In this document: positions 8,640 through 17,235 of the stretch, piece by piece
Layout: each line of letters opens with the position of its first letter
Numbering within the stretch: the first letter of the stretch is position 1
DNA from: Desulfobulbaceae bacterium UBA2273
GTDB taxonomy: Bacteria > Desulfobacterota > Desulfobulbia > Desulfobulbales > Desulfurivibrionaceae
Assembly: GCA_002347095.1 (NCBI GenBank)
Contig: DDWZ01000016.1
Span: 124,001 to 188,000 of the forward strand
Length of the DNA stretch: 64,000 nucleotides
Direction: 5' to 3'
Made by a program: the position numbers and the translations under genes
The notes under the pieces: generated by a model
What the model was told of the DNA's origin: nothing
What the model saw: only the letters and a program-made list of their open reading frames with translations
The model's database searches: none

Positions 8640-9719
8640 ATGCTCTATCATCTTCTCTATCCGCTCCACAGCTACTTCAGCGCGCTGAATGTTTTTCGCT
8701 ATATCACCTTCCGCGCCATCGGCGCCACGCTGACCGCTTTTTTGATCCTGCTGCTGTGCGGCAACCGGTTCATCAAGATGATGCAGGAAAACCAGATCGG
8801 CCAGGTGGTGCGGGACGACGGCCCGGCCAGCCATTTCAGCAAGCGGGGGGTTCCCACCATGGGGGGGGTGCTCATCCTCTTTGCCGTGACCGTGACCACC
8901 CTGCTCTGGGTCGATTTGTCGAACTCCTTTGTCTGGATCATCCTCGGGGTGACCTTGTGGTTCGGGGGTATCGGCGCGTATGACGACTACCGCAAGATAA
9001 AAAAGCAGAACAGCAAAGGCTTGAGCGCCCGGGGCAAGATGTTCTGGCAGATCCTCGGCGCTTCCATTGCCGGGTTGCTCATCTATTTCAACCCGAATTT
9101 TGACGGACACTTGAGCTTTCCATTTTTAAAGAATATCCAGCCCGACCTGGGCACCTATTATGTGGCTTTCGCCATCCTGGTGGTGGTCGGCGCCTCCAAC
9201 GCGGTGAATCTCACCGATGGCCTAGACGGCTTGGCCACCGGGCCCACGGTGGTGACGAGCAGCGTCTATCTGCTTTTTTCGTATCTGGCCGGGCATGCCG
9301 GGCTGGCGGCATATCTGCAGATTCCCTATGTGCCTGGGGCCGGAGAGGTTGCCATTCTGTGCGGCGCCCTGGTGGGGGCCAGCCTCGGTTTCCTCTGGTT
9401 TAACGCCTATCCGGCCCAGATTTTCATGGGGGATGTTGGCTCCCTGGCCTTGGGCGCCGCCCTGGGCATGGTGGCGATCATCATCAAGCAGGAGATGCTG
9501 CTGGCCATTGTCGGCGGGGTCTTTGTCATGGAGGCGCTTTCGGTCATCCTCCAGGTGGGTTTTTTCAAGATGACCGGCGGCAAAAGGATCTTTCTCATGG
9601 CCCCGTTTCATCACCATTTTGAGAAGAAGGGGTGGACGGAGCCCAAGGTGGTGATTCGGTTCTGGATCGTTTCCATCGTCCTGGGCTTGAGCGCTCTGGC
9701 AACCTTGAAGTTGCGTTAG
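8640..9719 (+). CDS. mraY: Phospho-N-acetylmuramoyl-pentapeptide-transferase MraY
   Basis: Polytopic inner-membrane enzyme forming lipid I from UDP-MurNAc-pentapeptide and undecaprenyl phosphate. The 359 residues match the usual 360, with about ten hydrophobic helices. Catalytic signatures are FGGIGAYDDYRK (the DD pair), NLTDGLDGLATGP, FMGDVGSLALG and the C-terminal APFHHHFEKKGW. The ATG at 8640 follows TAAGGAA at the murF stop. An upstream in-frame start inside murF (8613) is not needed. Confidence 0.97.
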   Translation: MLYHLLYPLHSYFSALNVFRYITFRAIGATLTAFLILLLCGNRFIKMMQENQIGQVVRDDGPASHFSKRGVPTMGGVLILFAVTVTTLLWVDLSNSFVWIILGVTLWFGGIGAYDDYRKIKKQNSKGLSARGKMFWQILGASIAGLLIYFNPNFDGHLSFPFLKNIQPDLGTYYVAFAILVVVGASNAVNLTDGLDGLATGPTVVTSSVYLLFSYLAGHAGLAAYLQIPYVPGAGEVAILCGALVGASLGFLWFNAYPAQIFMGDVGSLALGAALGMVAIIIKQEMLLAIVGGVFVMEALSVILQVGFFKMTGGKRIFLMAPFHHHFEKKGWTEPKVVIRFWIVSIVLGLSALATLKLR

Positions 9720-9741
9720 GAAAATCGGAGAAGATGAAAGG

Positions 9742-11166
9742 ATGAATTGGAACCTCAAGGAAATACTGCAGCCCGGAGCCCATGTTGTCGTGGTGGGTCT
9801 TGGCAAGTCCGGTGTTTCCGCGGTGCGGTTCCTGCTTAATCTGGGTGTGAAAATATCGGTTTCAGAGGGTGGCCGTCAGGAGAACCTTGAAGGAGACTTG
9901 GTTCGGTGGCTGAAGGAGAAAAGAGTTTTTGTTGAAACTGGCGGCCATACCTCTGAGCTTTTAACATCGGCGGATTGTATTCTGGTAAGCCCGGGCGTCC
10001 CGCTCGACATAGCGCCCCTTGCCGCTGCCCGGCAAAAAGGCATCCCGGTGGTGGGCGAGCTCGCCCTGGCCAAGGATTTCCTGAAAGGGACCCTGGTGGC
10101 GGTGACCGGCACCAACGGCAAGAGCACGGTGACTACCCTGATCGGCGATCTGCTGGCCGGTAGCGGCAAGAAGGTCTTTGTGGGCGGCAATCTCGGGACT
10201 CCCCTGGCCGAATATCTTGCCGGGCCCCAGGAATGTGAGGTGGTGGTTCTTGAGGTGAGCAGCTTTCAACTGGACAGCGGTGGAGAGTTCCATCCCCGGG
10301 TGGGAGTGCTGCTCAATATCACCCCGGACCACCTGGATCGGTATGCCTCCTATGAGGCCTATGTCGATTCCAAGATGTCGCTCTTTAAAAACCAGCAGCC
10401 CGGCGACGTGGCCGTGGTCAACGGGGACGATCCTGTCATTGCCGGATGGCTGGGCAAAGAGTCGGAAAAAACGAGCCCCTGGCCGCTACTGGGCGAAATC
10501 CGGCAATACAGCGCCTGCGAAACGACCGGGATGGCGGCCTTCCTCAGCGGAACCAAGGTCCGCATTGTCGCGAAGGGCGAACCGGGCAAGAAAACCGAGG
10601 AATACGAATTGGCGGGAACCCCTCTTGACCAGGCGCCAAACACCGAAAACGCCATGGCGGCAATTCTCGCGGTCCGGGCCCTGGGGTGCAGCCCGGCGGA
10701 TATTCAGCAGAGCCTGGCCGGATTCGCGCCGTTGCCGCACCGGCTGGCCCTGGTGGATGAGATCAATGGAATCTCCTACTACGACGATTCCAAGGCCACC
10801 AATATCGGGGCGGTGTATTCCGCCTTGGGCGGCATGAAGCAGCAGGTGGTGCTCATTGCCGGAGGCCGGGGCAAGGGCGGGGGGTACGAGATGCTGCGCC
10901 CCTTGGTGCGGGAAAAGGTTCGGGCCATGGTTCTGATCGGCGAGGCAAGGGAAGAAATGGCCAGGGCTTTCGCCGAGACCACCCGGATAGCCTTTGCCGC
11001 GGAAATGGACGAAGCGGTAAGGCTGGCAAGTTCAATGGCGGAGAAGGGAGACGCGGTGTTGCTCTCACCTGCCTGCGCGAGTTTTGACATGTTCAGAAGC
11101 TACAGCCACCGGGGCGAGGTGTTTGCCCAGGCGGTCAGCAGATTGGCGGGGCAGGAAGCGCGCTAG
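9742..11166 (+). CDS. murD: UDP-N-acetylmuramoylalanine-D-glutamate ligase MurD
   Basis: Adds D-glutamate to UDP-MurNAc-L-Ala. 474 residues with the N-terminal Rossmann motif VVVGLGKSGVSAV (residues 14-26), P-loop VTGTNGKSTVTTL, ITPDHLDRY and the C-terminal SPACASFDMFRSYSHRGEVF, which is diagnostic for MurD. It starts with ATG after AAAGGATG-like spacing, 22 bases past mraY. In most bacteria ftsW follows here; in this window a 62-residue ORF does. Confidence 0.97.
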   Translation: MNWNLKEILQPGAHVVVVGLGKSGVSAVRFLLNLGVKISVSEGGRQENLEGDLVRWLKEKRVFVETGGHTSELLTSADCILVSPGVPLDIAPLAAARQKGIPVVGELALAKDFLKGTLVAVTGTNGKSTVTTLIGDLLAGSGKKVFVGGNLGTPLAEYLAGPQECEVVVLEVSSFQLDSGGEFHPRVGVLLNITPDHLDRYASYEAYVDSKMSLFKNQQPGDVAVVNGDDPVIAGWLGKESEKTSPWPLLGEIRQYSACETTGMAAFLSGTKVRIVAKGEPGKKTEEYELAGTPLDQAPNTENAMAAILAVRALGCSPADIQQSLAGFAPLPHRLALVDEINGISYYDDSKATNIGAVYSALGGMKQQVVLIAGGRGKGGGYEMLRPLVREKVRAMVLIGEAREEMARAFAETTRIAFAAEMDEAVRLASSMAEKGDAVLLSPACASFDMFRSYSHRGEVFAQAVSRLAGQEAR

Positions 11167-11249
11167 CGGCAACGGTCGGGAAAACGCCTGGAAGCCAAGT
11201 CTCTGAGGGGGGCACGGCTTGGGGGCGACAACAGGGCGAGGACGGGTTT

Positions 11250-11438
11250 ATGCAAACAGTGTGCTGTGTGTGCCAGAAAACCAAGAGCCGGACCGGGTGG
11301 ATACAGGGACAATCAAGCAAGGAAACCAGGGTTTCCCATGGCTACTGCCCGGATTGTTTTCACCAGACCATGGCGCGGGCGCAGGATTGGCTGCTGGCGA
11401 GAAGTGGCGGAAACCGCAGCCTGGCTGTCGGGCAATAA
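11250..11438 (+). CDS. Small zinc-ribbon-like protein (CxxC...SHGYCPDC) in the usual ftsW position
   Basis: 62 residues with no close functional assignment. It has two cysteine pairs, Cys5-x2-Cys8 and Cys33-x2-Cys36, the second in SHGYCPDCFHQTM. This resembles the C-terminal tail often seen on sensory proteins (CxxCxxxR ... SHGICPEC), where four cysteines probably bind a metal. Here the module stands alone. GAGGA lies 8-12 bases before the ATG, and the ORF fits neatly between murD (83 bases upstream) and murG (17 bases downstream), so it is likely translated within the operon. The C-terminal 20 residues look unstructured. It could be a metal-dependent adaptor or redox-sensitive factor, but that is speculation. 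Confidence 0.6.
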   Translation: MQTVCCVCQKTKSRTGWIQGQSSKETRVSHGYCPDCFHQTMARAQDWLLARSGGNRSLAVGQ

Positions 11439-11455
11439 GGAATGGGTGGCTGTCC

Positions 11456-12532
11456 ATGCGGATGATCGTGACCGGAGGCGGAACAGGAGGGCATCTTTTT
11501 CCCGGCATTGCCGTGGCCGAAGAGATGCTGCGCCGGTTTCCCCAAGGGAAGGTCCTCTTTGTCAGCACGGACCGGGCCATAGACAACAAGACCCTGGCTG
11601 ACCGCGCCTTTGAGAAGAAATCAATCGTTTGCCTGCCCTTGAAGGGGAAATCGCTTTTGGGGACAGTCAAGAGCATGGCCCAGCTTCCCATCAGCCTTTG
11701 GCAGGCGTTGCGACTGGTCCGCGCCTTCAAGCCGCAGTTGGTTTTGGGGGTGGGCGGCTACGTGACCGGGCCGGTGGTGCTGGCGGCACGACTTTTGGGG
11801 GTGAAAACCTGCATCCATGAGCAGAATTCAATTCCGGGAATGGCCAACAGGATGCTTGGAAAAATCGTCGACCAGGTATATATTTCCATCCCCGGCTCCG
11901 AGGATTTTTTCCCCCGGGGCAAGGCGGTGCTGACCGGCAATCCGGTGCGGGCGGAACTGCTCCAGGAGGCCGGCCGGCGGAAGGATCAGGTTGCAAGCAA
12001 GACGGTGCTGGTTTTGGGTGGCAGTCAGGGCGCGCACCGGGTCAATTCCCTGATGGTGGAGGCCTTTGCCCAGAACCAGTCCGGGGAGCCGGTTCAGATC
12101 CACCACCAGACGGGAAACAGTGATGAAGAGTGGGTGCGCAAGGCTTACGCTGCGGCAGGGGTCACGGCCCAAGTCTCTTCCTTTATCAGCGATATGGCGG
12201 CGGCCTATCGGGATGCGGACCTGGTTGTCTCCCGGGCCGGGGCGACCACCCTGGCGGAGCTGGCGGTGCTGGGCAGGCCGGCGATTTTGATCCCCTTTCC
12301 GTATGCGGCCGATGATCACCAGACGACCAATGCGGCGTTTCTGGTGGCTGGCGGGGCCGCCCTGATGTTTCAGGAGCGGGACCTCGATGGCCCGAAGCTG
12401 CGGGAGGCGATATGGGGGCTGTTGAACGATGTGCCCCGGCTGCAGTCCATGGCAACGCGGATGAAGGAATTTGCCCGGCCGGAGGCGACAGCCGCCATTG
12501 TGGAAAAAAGCATAGCGTTGTTGGCCGCTTGA
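11456..12532 (+). CDS. murG: UDP-GlcNAc:lipid I N-acetylglucosaminyltransferase MurG
   Basis: Peripheral inner-membrane GT28 glycosyltransferase that converts lipid I to lipid II. From ATG 11456 the protein has 358 residues, the family size, beginning MRMIVTGGGTGGHLFPG with the glycine-rich loop. Further signatures are GVGGYVTGPVVLAA, HEQNSIPGMANR, LVLGGSQGAHRVN and SRAGATTLAELAVLGRPAILIPFPYA. The frame stays open to 11219, but the upstream extension is in another frame from the zinc-ribbon ORF and is not conserved. GGTGG lies about 6 bases before 11456. murC follows after 26 bases. Confidence 0.96.
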   Translation: MRMIVTGGGTGGHLFPGIAVAEEMLRRFPQGKVLFVSTDRAIDNKTLADRAFEKKSIVCLPLKGKSLLGTVKSMAQLPISLWQALRLVRAFKPQLVLGVGGYVTGPVVLAARLLGVKTCIHEQNSIPGMANRMLGKIVDQVYISIPGSEDFFPRGKAVLTGNPVRAELLQEAGRRKDQVASKTVLVLGGSQGAHRVNSLMVEAFAQNQSGEPVQIHHQTGNSDEEWVRKAYAAAGVTAQVSSFISDMAAAYRDADLVVSRAGATTLAELAVLGRPAILIPFPYAADDHQTTNAAFLVAGGAALMFQERDLDGPKLREAIWGLLNDVPRLQSMATRMKEFARPEATAAIVEKSIALLAA

Positions 12533-12558
12533 GCGGCGCGGATTAAGGACAGAGGTCC

Positions 12559-13950
12559 ATGTATAAGAAAACGCAACATATCCATTTCGTGGGCATCGGC
12601 GGTATCGGCATGAGCGGCATCGCCGAGCTGCTCCTGAACCTCGGCTACACCGTGAGCGGTTCGGACCTGCGGGAAACCGAGATAACCAGGCGGCTGGCCG
12701 ATCTGGGCGGCACGGTCCACACCGGGCATCAGGGGCAATGGATTGCCGGGGCGGATGTGGTGGTGATTTCCTCGGCGGTGCGGGAGAATAACCCGGAAGT
12801 GCAGGCGGCCCGGTCCGCGCATATCCCGGTCATCCCCAGGGCGGAGATGCTGGCCGAGCTCATGCGTCTTAAAAAGTACGGCATCGGCGTGGCCGGCAGC
12901 CACGGCAAGACCACCACCACCTCCATGGTCGGCTGGCTGATGGCCGAGGCAGGCCTTGATCCCACGGTGGTGATCGGCGGCAAGGTGAACAGCCTGGGCA
13001 CCAACGCCAAGCTGGGCGAGGGGGAATTTCTGGTTGCCGAGGCGGACGAGTCCGACGGCTCTTTCCTGAAATTGTCCCCGGTGCTTGAAATCGTGACCAA
13101 TATCGACCTGGAGCATCTGGACCATTACCGGGATATCGAGGAGATCAAGGGCGCCTTCCTGGAATTCATCGAAAAGCTCCCCTTTTACGGGGCCGCGGTT
13201 GTCTGTCTGGATGATGCCAATGTTGCCTCGATCCTGGCCCAGATCAGGAAAAGGGTGATCACCTACGGCCTGACCAGTCAGGCCGATGTCCACGCCAGGG
13301 CCGTGACGGCCCGGGGCTTGACCTCGGTGTTCGAGGTCTGCCGGAATACGGAGGTGCTGGGGGAGATAACCCTCAATGTTCCGGGGCTGCATAATGTCTA
13401 TAACGCCCTGGCCGCCATAACCGTGGCCCTGGAGCTGGAGATTCCCTTTGCGGTCATTCAGAACGCCCTGAAGACATTCAGCGGTGTCCAGCGGCGCTTG
13501 CAGATCAAGGGAGAGGTCGATGGGGTCATGGTTATTGATGATTATGGCCACCATCCCACGGAAATCAGGGCGACCCTGGCCGCCATGCGCTCGGCCTGGC
13601 CGAGAAAGCGGCTCATCGTCATGTTCCAGCCCCATCGCTACACGCGCACAGCCGGATTGTTCAAGGAATTCAGCACTGCCTTCCACGAGGCGGATGTCCT
13701 GCTGCTGACGGAAATATATGCGGCCAGCGAGAGCCCCATCGAGGGAATAAGCGGCTCGGCGCTGTTGCAGGAGATCAAGCTGCACGGCCAGAAAAATGCC
13801 CATTTTGTCGCGGATGTCGGGTCCCTGCCGCGTACGGTGCTGGCCATGGTGCAGCCGGAAGATATAGTCTTGACCTTGGGGGCCGGGAATATCCACCAGG
13901 CCGGCGAGGAACTTCTCCGGAAAATGGAGCAGGCGCATGCTGCCTGCTAA
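12559..13950 (+). CDS. murC: UDP-N-acetylmuramate-L-alanine ligase MurC
   Basis: First amino-acid-adding ligase of peptidoglycan synthesis. 463 residues with the N-terminal [18 protein letters not shown] motif, P-loop [36 protein letters not shown] and the C-terminal [12 protein letters not shown] plus [10 protein letters not shown], all diagnostic of MurC. It sits between murG and murB, the common dcw order. Confidence 0.97.
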   Translation: MYKKTQHIHFVGIGGIGMSGIAELLLNLGYTVSGSDLRETEITRRLADLGGTVHTGHQGQWIAGADVVVISSAVRENNPEVQAARSAHIPVIPRAEMLAELMRLKKYGIGVAGSHGKTTTTSMVGWLMAEAGLDPTVVIGGKVNSLGTNAKLGEGEFLVAEADESDGSFLKLSPVLEIVTNIDLEHLDHYRDIEEIKGAFLEFIEKLPFYGAAVVCLDDANVASILAQIRKRVITYGLTSQADVHARAVTARGLTSVFEVCRNTEVLGEITLNVPGLHNVYNALAAITVALELEIPFAVIQNALKTFSGVQRRLQIKGEVDGVMVIDDYGHHPTEIRATLAAMRSAWPRKRLIVMFQPHRYTRTAGLFKEFSTAFHEADVLLLTEIYAASESPIEGISGSALLQEIKLHGQKNAHFVADVGSLPRTVLAMVQPEDIVLTLGAGNIHQAGEELLRKMEQAHAAC

Positions 13951-14011
13951 GGTCTGTGGCTTGCAACGGCGTCCGGCAAGGACGGGGTTGCAATTATTGG
14001 AACAGAGGCCG

Positions 14012-14938
14012 ATGAAAAAAGGGGTAGACAAGGGGTGGCCGGAGCAACTGCGTGCGCGGTGGCCCGGGGAGATCGAATGGGACAGCCCCATGGCCCGCTG
14101 GTGCACCCTGCAGGTGGGCGGTCCGGCCAGGGCCATCGCCATGCCGGCCAGCCTGGAAGAGTTGCAAAGCCTCATCGCTGTGCTGGCGCGACTCGGGGTT
14201 TGTTGGAGGGTGGTTGGCCGGGGCAGCAATCTCCTTGTTTCCGATGCAGGCTATGCCGGTGTCATTGTCATGCTGGGCCGGAAGTTCGCAACCATTGCGC
14301 AGCGGGCCGGGGAAAAGCCCGGAGAGTTTCTGGTCCGGGTTGAGGCTGGTTGCAGTCTGATGAAGCTGGTCAACTGGTGCACCGGGCAGGGATTGCAGGG
14401 GCTGGAGTTTGCCGCGGGGATTCCGGGTTCGGTGGGCGGGGCGGTGGTCATGAATGCCGGCGCCTGGGGCAAGGAGATGGGAGAACCGTTGTCCTCGGTA
14501 ACGTTTTTGGCCCAGTCCGGGGAGTGGGTGGAACGGGAAAAATCCGGTCTGTGTCTTTCATATCGGCACCTGGAAACAGAAGGGATGCTCGTGGCGGCCG
14601 CGGAGTTTTTGCTGCTGGCCGGTGATCGGCAGGAGATTGAGGCACGATGCGCCCGGTTGATGGGCGACCGGAAAGGCAAGCAGCCCCAGGGGTTGGCCAA
14701 TGCCGGGTCGTTTTTTAAAAATCCGGCAGGCTTGCCCGCCGCCGGAAAACTCATCCAGGATGCGGGACTCAAGGGCGTTCGGGTGGGTGGCGCCGAGGTT
14801 TCCGAGGTGCATGCTAATTTTCTGGTGAATACCGGATCTGCCACGGCCCAGGATTTTCTCGGCCTGATGCAGTTGGTGCAGGAAAAGGTGGCAGCGCGAT
14901 TCGGTGTGTGGCTGGAGCCGGAAGTGCATATTCTGTAA
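14012..14938 (+). CDS. murB: UDP-N-acetylenolpyruvoylglucosamine reductase MurB (type II)
   Basis: FAD enzyme that reduces UDP-GlcNAc-enolpyruvate to UDP-MurNAc. From ATG 14012 the protein has 308 residues, a type II MurB length without the extra loop of the E. coli enzyme. FAD-binding segments GRGSNLLVSDAGYAGVIVML and GIPGSVGGAVVMNAGAWG are present, as are the catalytic-serine segment NAGSFFKNP and EVSEVHANFLVN. AGAGG precedes 14012. An in-frame ATG at 13937, overlapping murC by 14 bases and having GGAG seven bases upstream, would add 25 non-conserved residues and is a real alternative. No ddl gene follows. Confidence 0.93.
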   Translation: MKKGVDKGWPEQLRARWPGEIEWDSPMARWCTLQVGGPARAIAMPASLEELQSLIAVLARLGVCWRVVGRGSNLLVSDAGYAGVIVMLGRKFATIAQRAGEKPGEFLVRVEAGCSLMKLVNWCTGQGLQGLEFAAGIPGSVGGAVVMNAGAWGKEMGEPLSSVTFLAQSGEWVEREKSGLCLSYRHLETEGMLVAAAEFLLLAGDRQEIEARCARLMGDRKGKQPQGLANAGSFFKNPAGLPAAGKLIQDAGLKGVRVGGAEVSEVHANFLVNTGSATAQDFLGLMQLVQEKVAARFGVWLEPEVHIL

Positions 14939-14968
14939 GCGATACAGACCAAAAGGGCACAAACGGTT

Positions 14969-15787
14969 TTGCGAAAGGAAAAGTCCATACAGCAGCGTTA
15001 CGGGAGCGGCAGAAAAAGCCGGAGCCTGGATCTCAGGAAAAAACTGGCCATTCTCGGGGTTGGTTTTCTGCTGCTGGTGGCAGGCTTTGGCGCGGTCGGC
15101 TTTATTGTTTATAAAGCCTTGGGGCGGGCGGATTTTTTCCAGATAACCGCCACCAACATTGAGGGGTGCCGGAGGACCACCAAGAATCTCATCCTTGAGA
15201 TGAGTGGGGTGGATGTGCACAGCAATCTGCTGGCCTTGGACATCAAGCGGGTGAAGGCTGGGATTGAGGCCCATGAATGGGTCGAGTCGGTGGAGATTGC
15301 AAGGGACTGGCCCAACCGTTTGACCATTGTTGTCAAAGAGCGGTTGCCGGTGGCCATTGCCAGCCTCGACAACGGGTTGTTCTATCTTGACCAGAACGGC
15401 GTAGCCTTTGCCCAGGTGCTGCCGCCCGAGGATATGGACTATCCCATCATCACCGGGATGAAAAGGGAGGAATGGCCGAGGAACCTCAAGGATTCGCAAC
15501 TGGGCGCGGCCCTGCAGTTCATCAAATACGCGGGGCAGGGGAGTTCCATTCTGCCGAAGCAGAATATCTCGGAACTCCACGTGGACGGGGACGAAAATAT
15601 CATCCTCTATCTGGTGGACCGGCCTTTTCCCATCGATCTGGGAACAGGCAATGTGGGGACCAAATATTACTGGCTGACCAAGGTGCTGTACAAGTTGTAC
15701 AAGAGCAAGGAGTTTGAAAAAGCCGCCTATGTCAGGATGGACTATGGGCGCAACCAGGTGCTGGTGGGTTTTGACGAGGCGGGATGA
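14969..15787 (+). CDS. ftsQ: Cell division protein FtsQ
   Basis: Bitopic divisome protein that recruits FtsL/FtsB and late proteins. 272 residues: basic cytoplasmic tail (about 1-25), one TM helix (about 26-50), POTRA domain from FQITATNIEGCRRTTKNLI through WPNRLTIVVKERLPVAIA (about 57-130), then the FtsQ/DivIB beta domain (FYLDQNGVAFAQ onward). The start is TTG with a weak SD, 30 bases after murB. The stop codon lies inside an 11-bp hairpin that begins the ftsA leader. Confidence 0.88.
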   Translation: MRKEKSIQQRYGSGRKSRSLDLRKKLAILGVGFLLLVAGFGAVGFIVYKALGRADFFQITATNIEGCRRTTKNLILEMSGVDVHSNLLALDIKRVKAGIEAHEWVESVEIARDWPNRLTIVVKERLPVAIASLDNGLFYLDQNGVAFAQVLPPEDMDYPIITGMKREEWPRNLKDSQLGAALQFIKYAGQGSSILPKQNISELHVDGDENIILYLVDRPFPIDLGTGNVGTKYYWLTKVLYKLYKSKEFEKAAYVRMDYGRNQVLVGFDEAG

Positions 15788-15806
15788 GGTGGTAACCATC
15801 TCATCC
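15782..15806 (+). promoter_or_regulatory. Hairpin across the ftsQ stop, start of a 149-base ftsA leader
   Basis: GGATGAGGTGG (15782-15792), loop TAA, then CCATCTCATCC (15796-15806): ten Watson-Crick pairs and one G-U. It contains the ftsQ stop codon and is not followed by a T tract, so it is not a classic terminator. The rest of the gap to ftsA (15807-15936) has no ORF. Possible roles are mRNA processing or setting the FtsQ:FtsA ratio. Confidence 0.5.
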
Positions 15807-15936
15807 GACCTTCGCGCAGGGGCATGAAAGCATGTCCGGCGGGAACGGGCACCGGTTGGCAGCAAAGAAGCAAAGGGTGGGATTGTGATAACCGTCGGTG
15901 GCGTGACGTGTCGCGGAATCGACTAAAGGTGAACAA

Positions 15937-17169
15937 ATGGCACATGAAGAACGTGGCGATCTAATTGTCGGGCTGGATATCGGCACCACCAAGATCTGCG
16001 TGGTGGTCGGCGAGGTCCATGACACCCGGATTGATATCATCGGCATAGGCAGGCATCCCTCGGTGGGACTGCGCCGCGGGGTGGTGGTCAATATCGAGAG
16101 CACCGTCCACTCGATCCGGCAGGCGGTGGAAGAGGCGGAACGCATGGCCGGCTGCGAGATCGGTTCGGTGTATGTGGGCATTGCCGGCAGCCACATCAAG
16201 AGCTTCAACAGCCACGGCTTGATCGCCATCAAGCATAACGAGATCAGACAGGACGACATCGACCGGGTGGTGGATGCGGCCCGGGCCGTGCCCATTCCGC
16301 CGGATCAGGAGGTAATCCATGTGCTGCCGCAGGAGTTCATGGTGGACGGCCAGGCCGATATCCAGGACCCCATCGGCATGACCGGCGTCCGCCTCGAAGC
16401 GGATGTGCATATTGTGACCGGTTCGGCAACCGCGGTGCATAACATTGTCAAATGCTGCAACCGCGCCGGCTTACAGGTGACGGATGTGGTGCTCGAGCCC
16501 TTGGCTTCGGCGGGTGCGGTTTTGACCCGGGAAGAAATGGAGCTGGGGGTTGGACTGCTGGACATCGGCGGCGGCACCGCCGATCTGGCGATCTTTGCCG
16601 ACGGGACCATCAAGCATACTTTTGTTTTGGGATTGGGCGGCCAGAATCTGACCAACGATCTGTCCATCGGCCTGCGCACTCCGCAGAAGGAGGCGGAAAG
16701 GCTCAAGGAGGAGTACGGTTGCGCCCTGGCCTCGCTCATCGACAAGGATCAGGTCATCGAGGTTCCCAGCGTGGGGGGGAGAAAGAATCGAAAGCTTTCC
16801 CGCAGGGTCATGGGAGAGATCCTTGAACCCCGGGTTGAGGAGATGCTCACCCTGATCAACCAGGAATTGCTCGATTCCAAGCACAAGGAAATGATCAACG
16901 CCGGCATGGTACTGACCGGGGGCTCGTGCCTGCTGGACAACATGGAAGAGCTGGCGGAGCAGATTTTTGACCTGCCGGTCCGCATCGGCCGTCCGGAAAA
17001 TATCGGCGGGGTAGTGGATGTGGTGGGCACGCCGCAGTGGGCAACCGGCGTTGGTCTGGTTGTCTATGGCATGAAGAATGGGCCGGGGGAAAGATTCAAA
17101 CGGCCCAAGGGGGGAATGGTAGGGAGATTTACCGGTCGGATGAAGGACTGGTTTAAGGGGATAGTGTAA
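15937..17169 (+). CDS. ftsA: Cell division protein FtsA
   Basis: Actin-family ATPase that tethers FtsZ filaments to the inner membrane. 410 residues with VGLDIGTTKICVVVGEV (phosphate 1), the 1C subdomain around SVYVGIAGSHIKSFNSHG, LLDIGGGTADLAIF (phosphate 2), VLTGGSCLLDNMEELAE, and a C-terminal amphipathic helix (VGRFTGRMKDWFKGIV) that serves as membrane target sequence. AAAGGTG precedes the ATG. ftsZ follows after 66 bases. Confidence 0.97.
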   Translation: MAHEERGDLIVGLDIGTTKICVVVGEVHDTRIDIIGIGRHPSVGLRRGVVVNIESTVHSIRQAVEEAERMAGCEIGSVYVGIAGSHIKSFNSHGLIAIKHNEIRQDDIDRVVDAARAVPIPPDQEVIHVLPQEFMVDGQADIQDPIGMTGVRLEADVHIVTGSATAVHNIVKCCNRAGLQVTDVVLEPLASAGAVLTREEMELGVGLLDIGGGTADLAIFADGTIKHTFVLGLGGQNLTNDLSIGLRTPQKEAERLKEEYGCALASLIDKDQVIEVPSVGGRKNRKLSRRVMGEILEPRVEEMLTLINQELLDSKHKEMINAGMVLTGGSCLLDNMEELAEQIFDLPVRIGRPENIGGVVDVVGTPQWATGVGLVVYGMKNGPGERFKRPKGGMVGRFTGRMKDWFKGIV

Positions 17170-17235
17170 ACACGCTCATCAGGCGCCAGGCGATGTTGGG
17201 AGCAGGTCAATGACCTTGAACAGGGAGAGCAGGAT

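Noticed and set aside
12370..14229. 619-codon minus-strand frame
   Set aside because: Antisense to murG/murC/murB; no recognisable domain.
15807..15936. Cyclic-di-GMP or other known riboswitch before ftsA
   Set aside because: No match to the conserved cores of common riboswitch classes could be made by eye; kept only as a structured leader.
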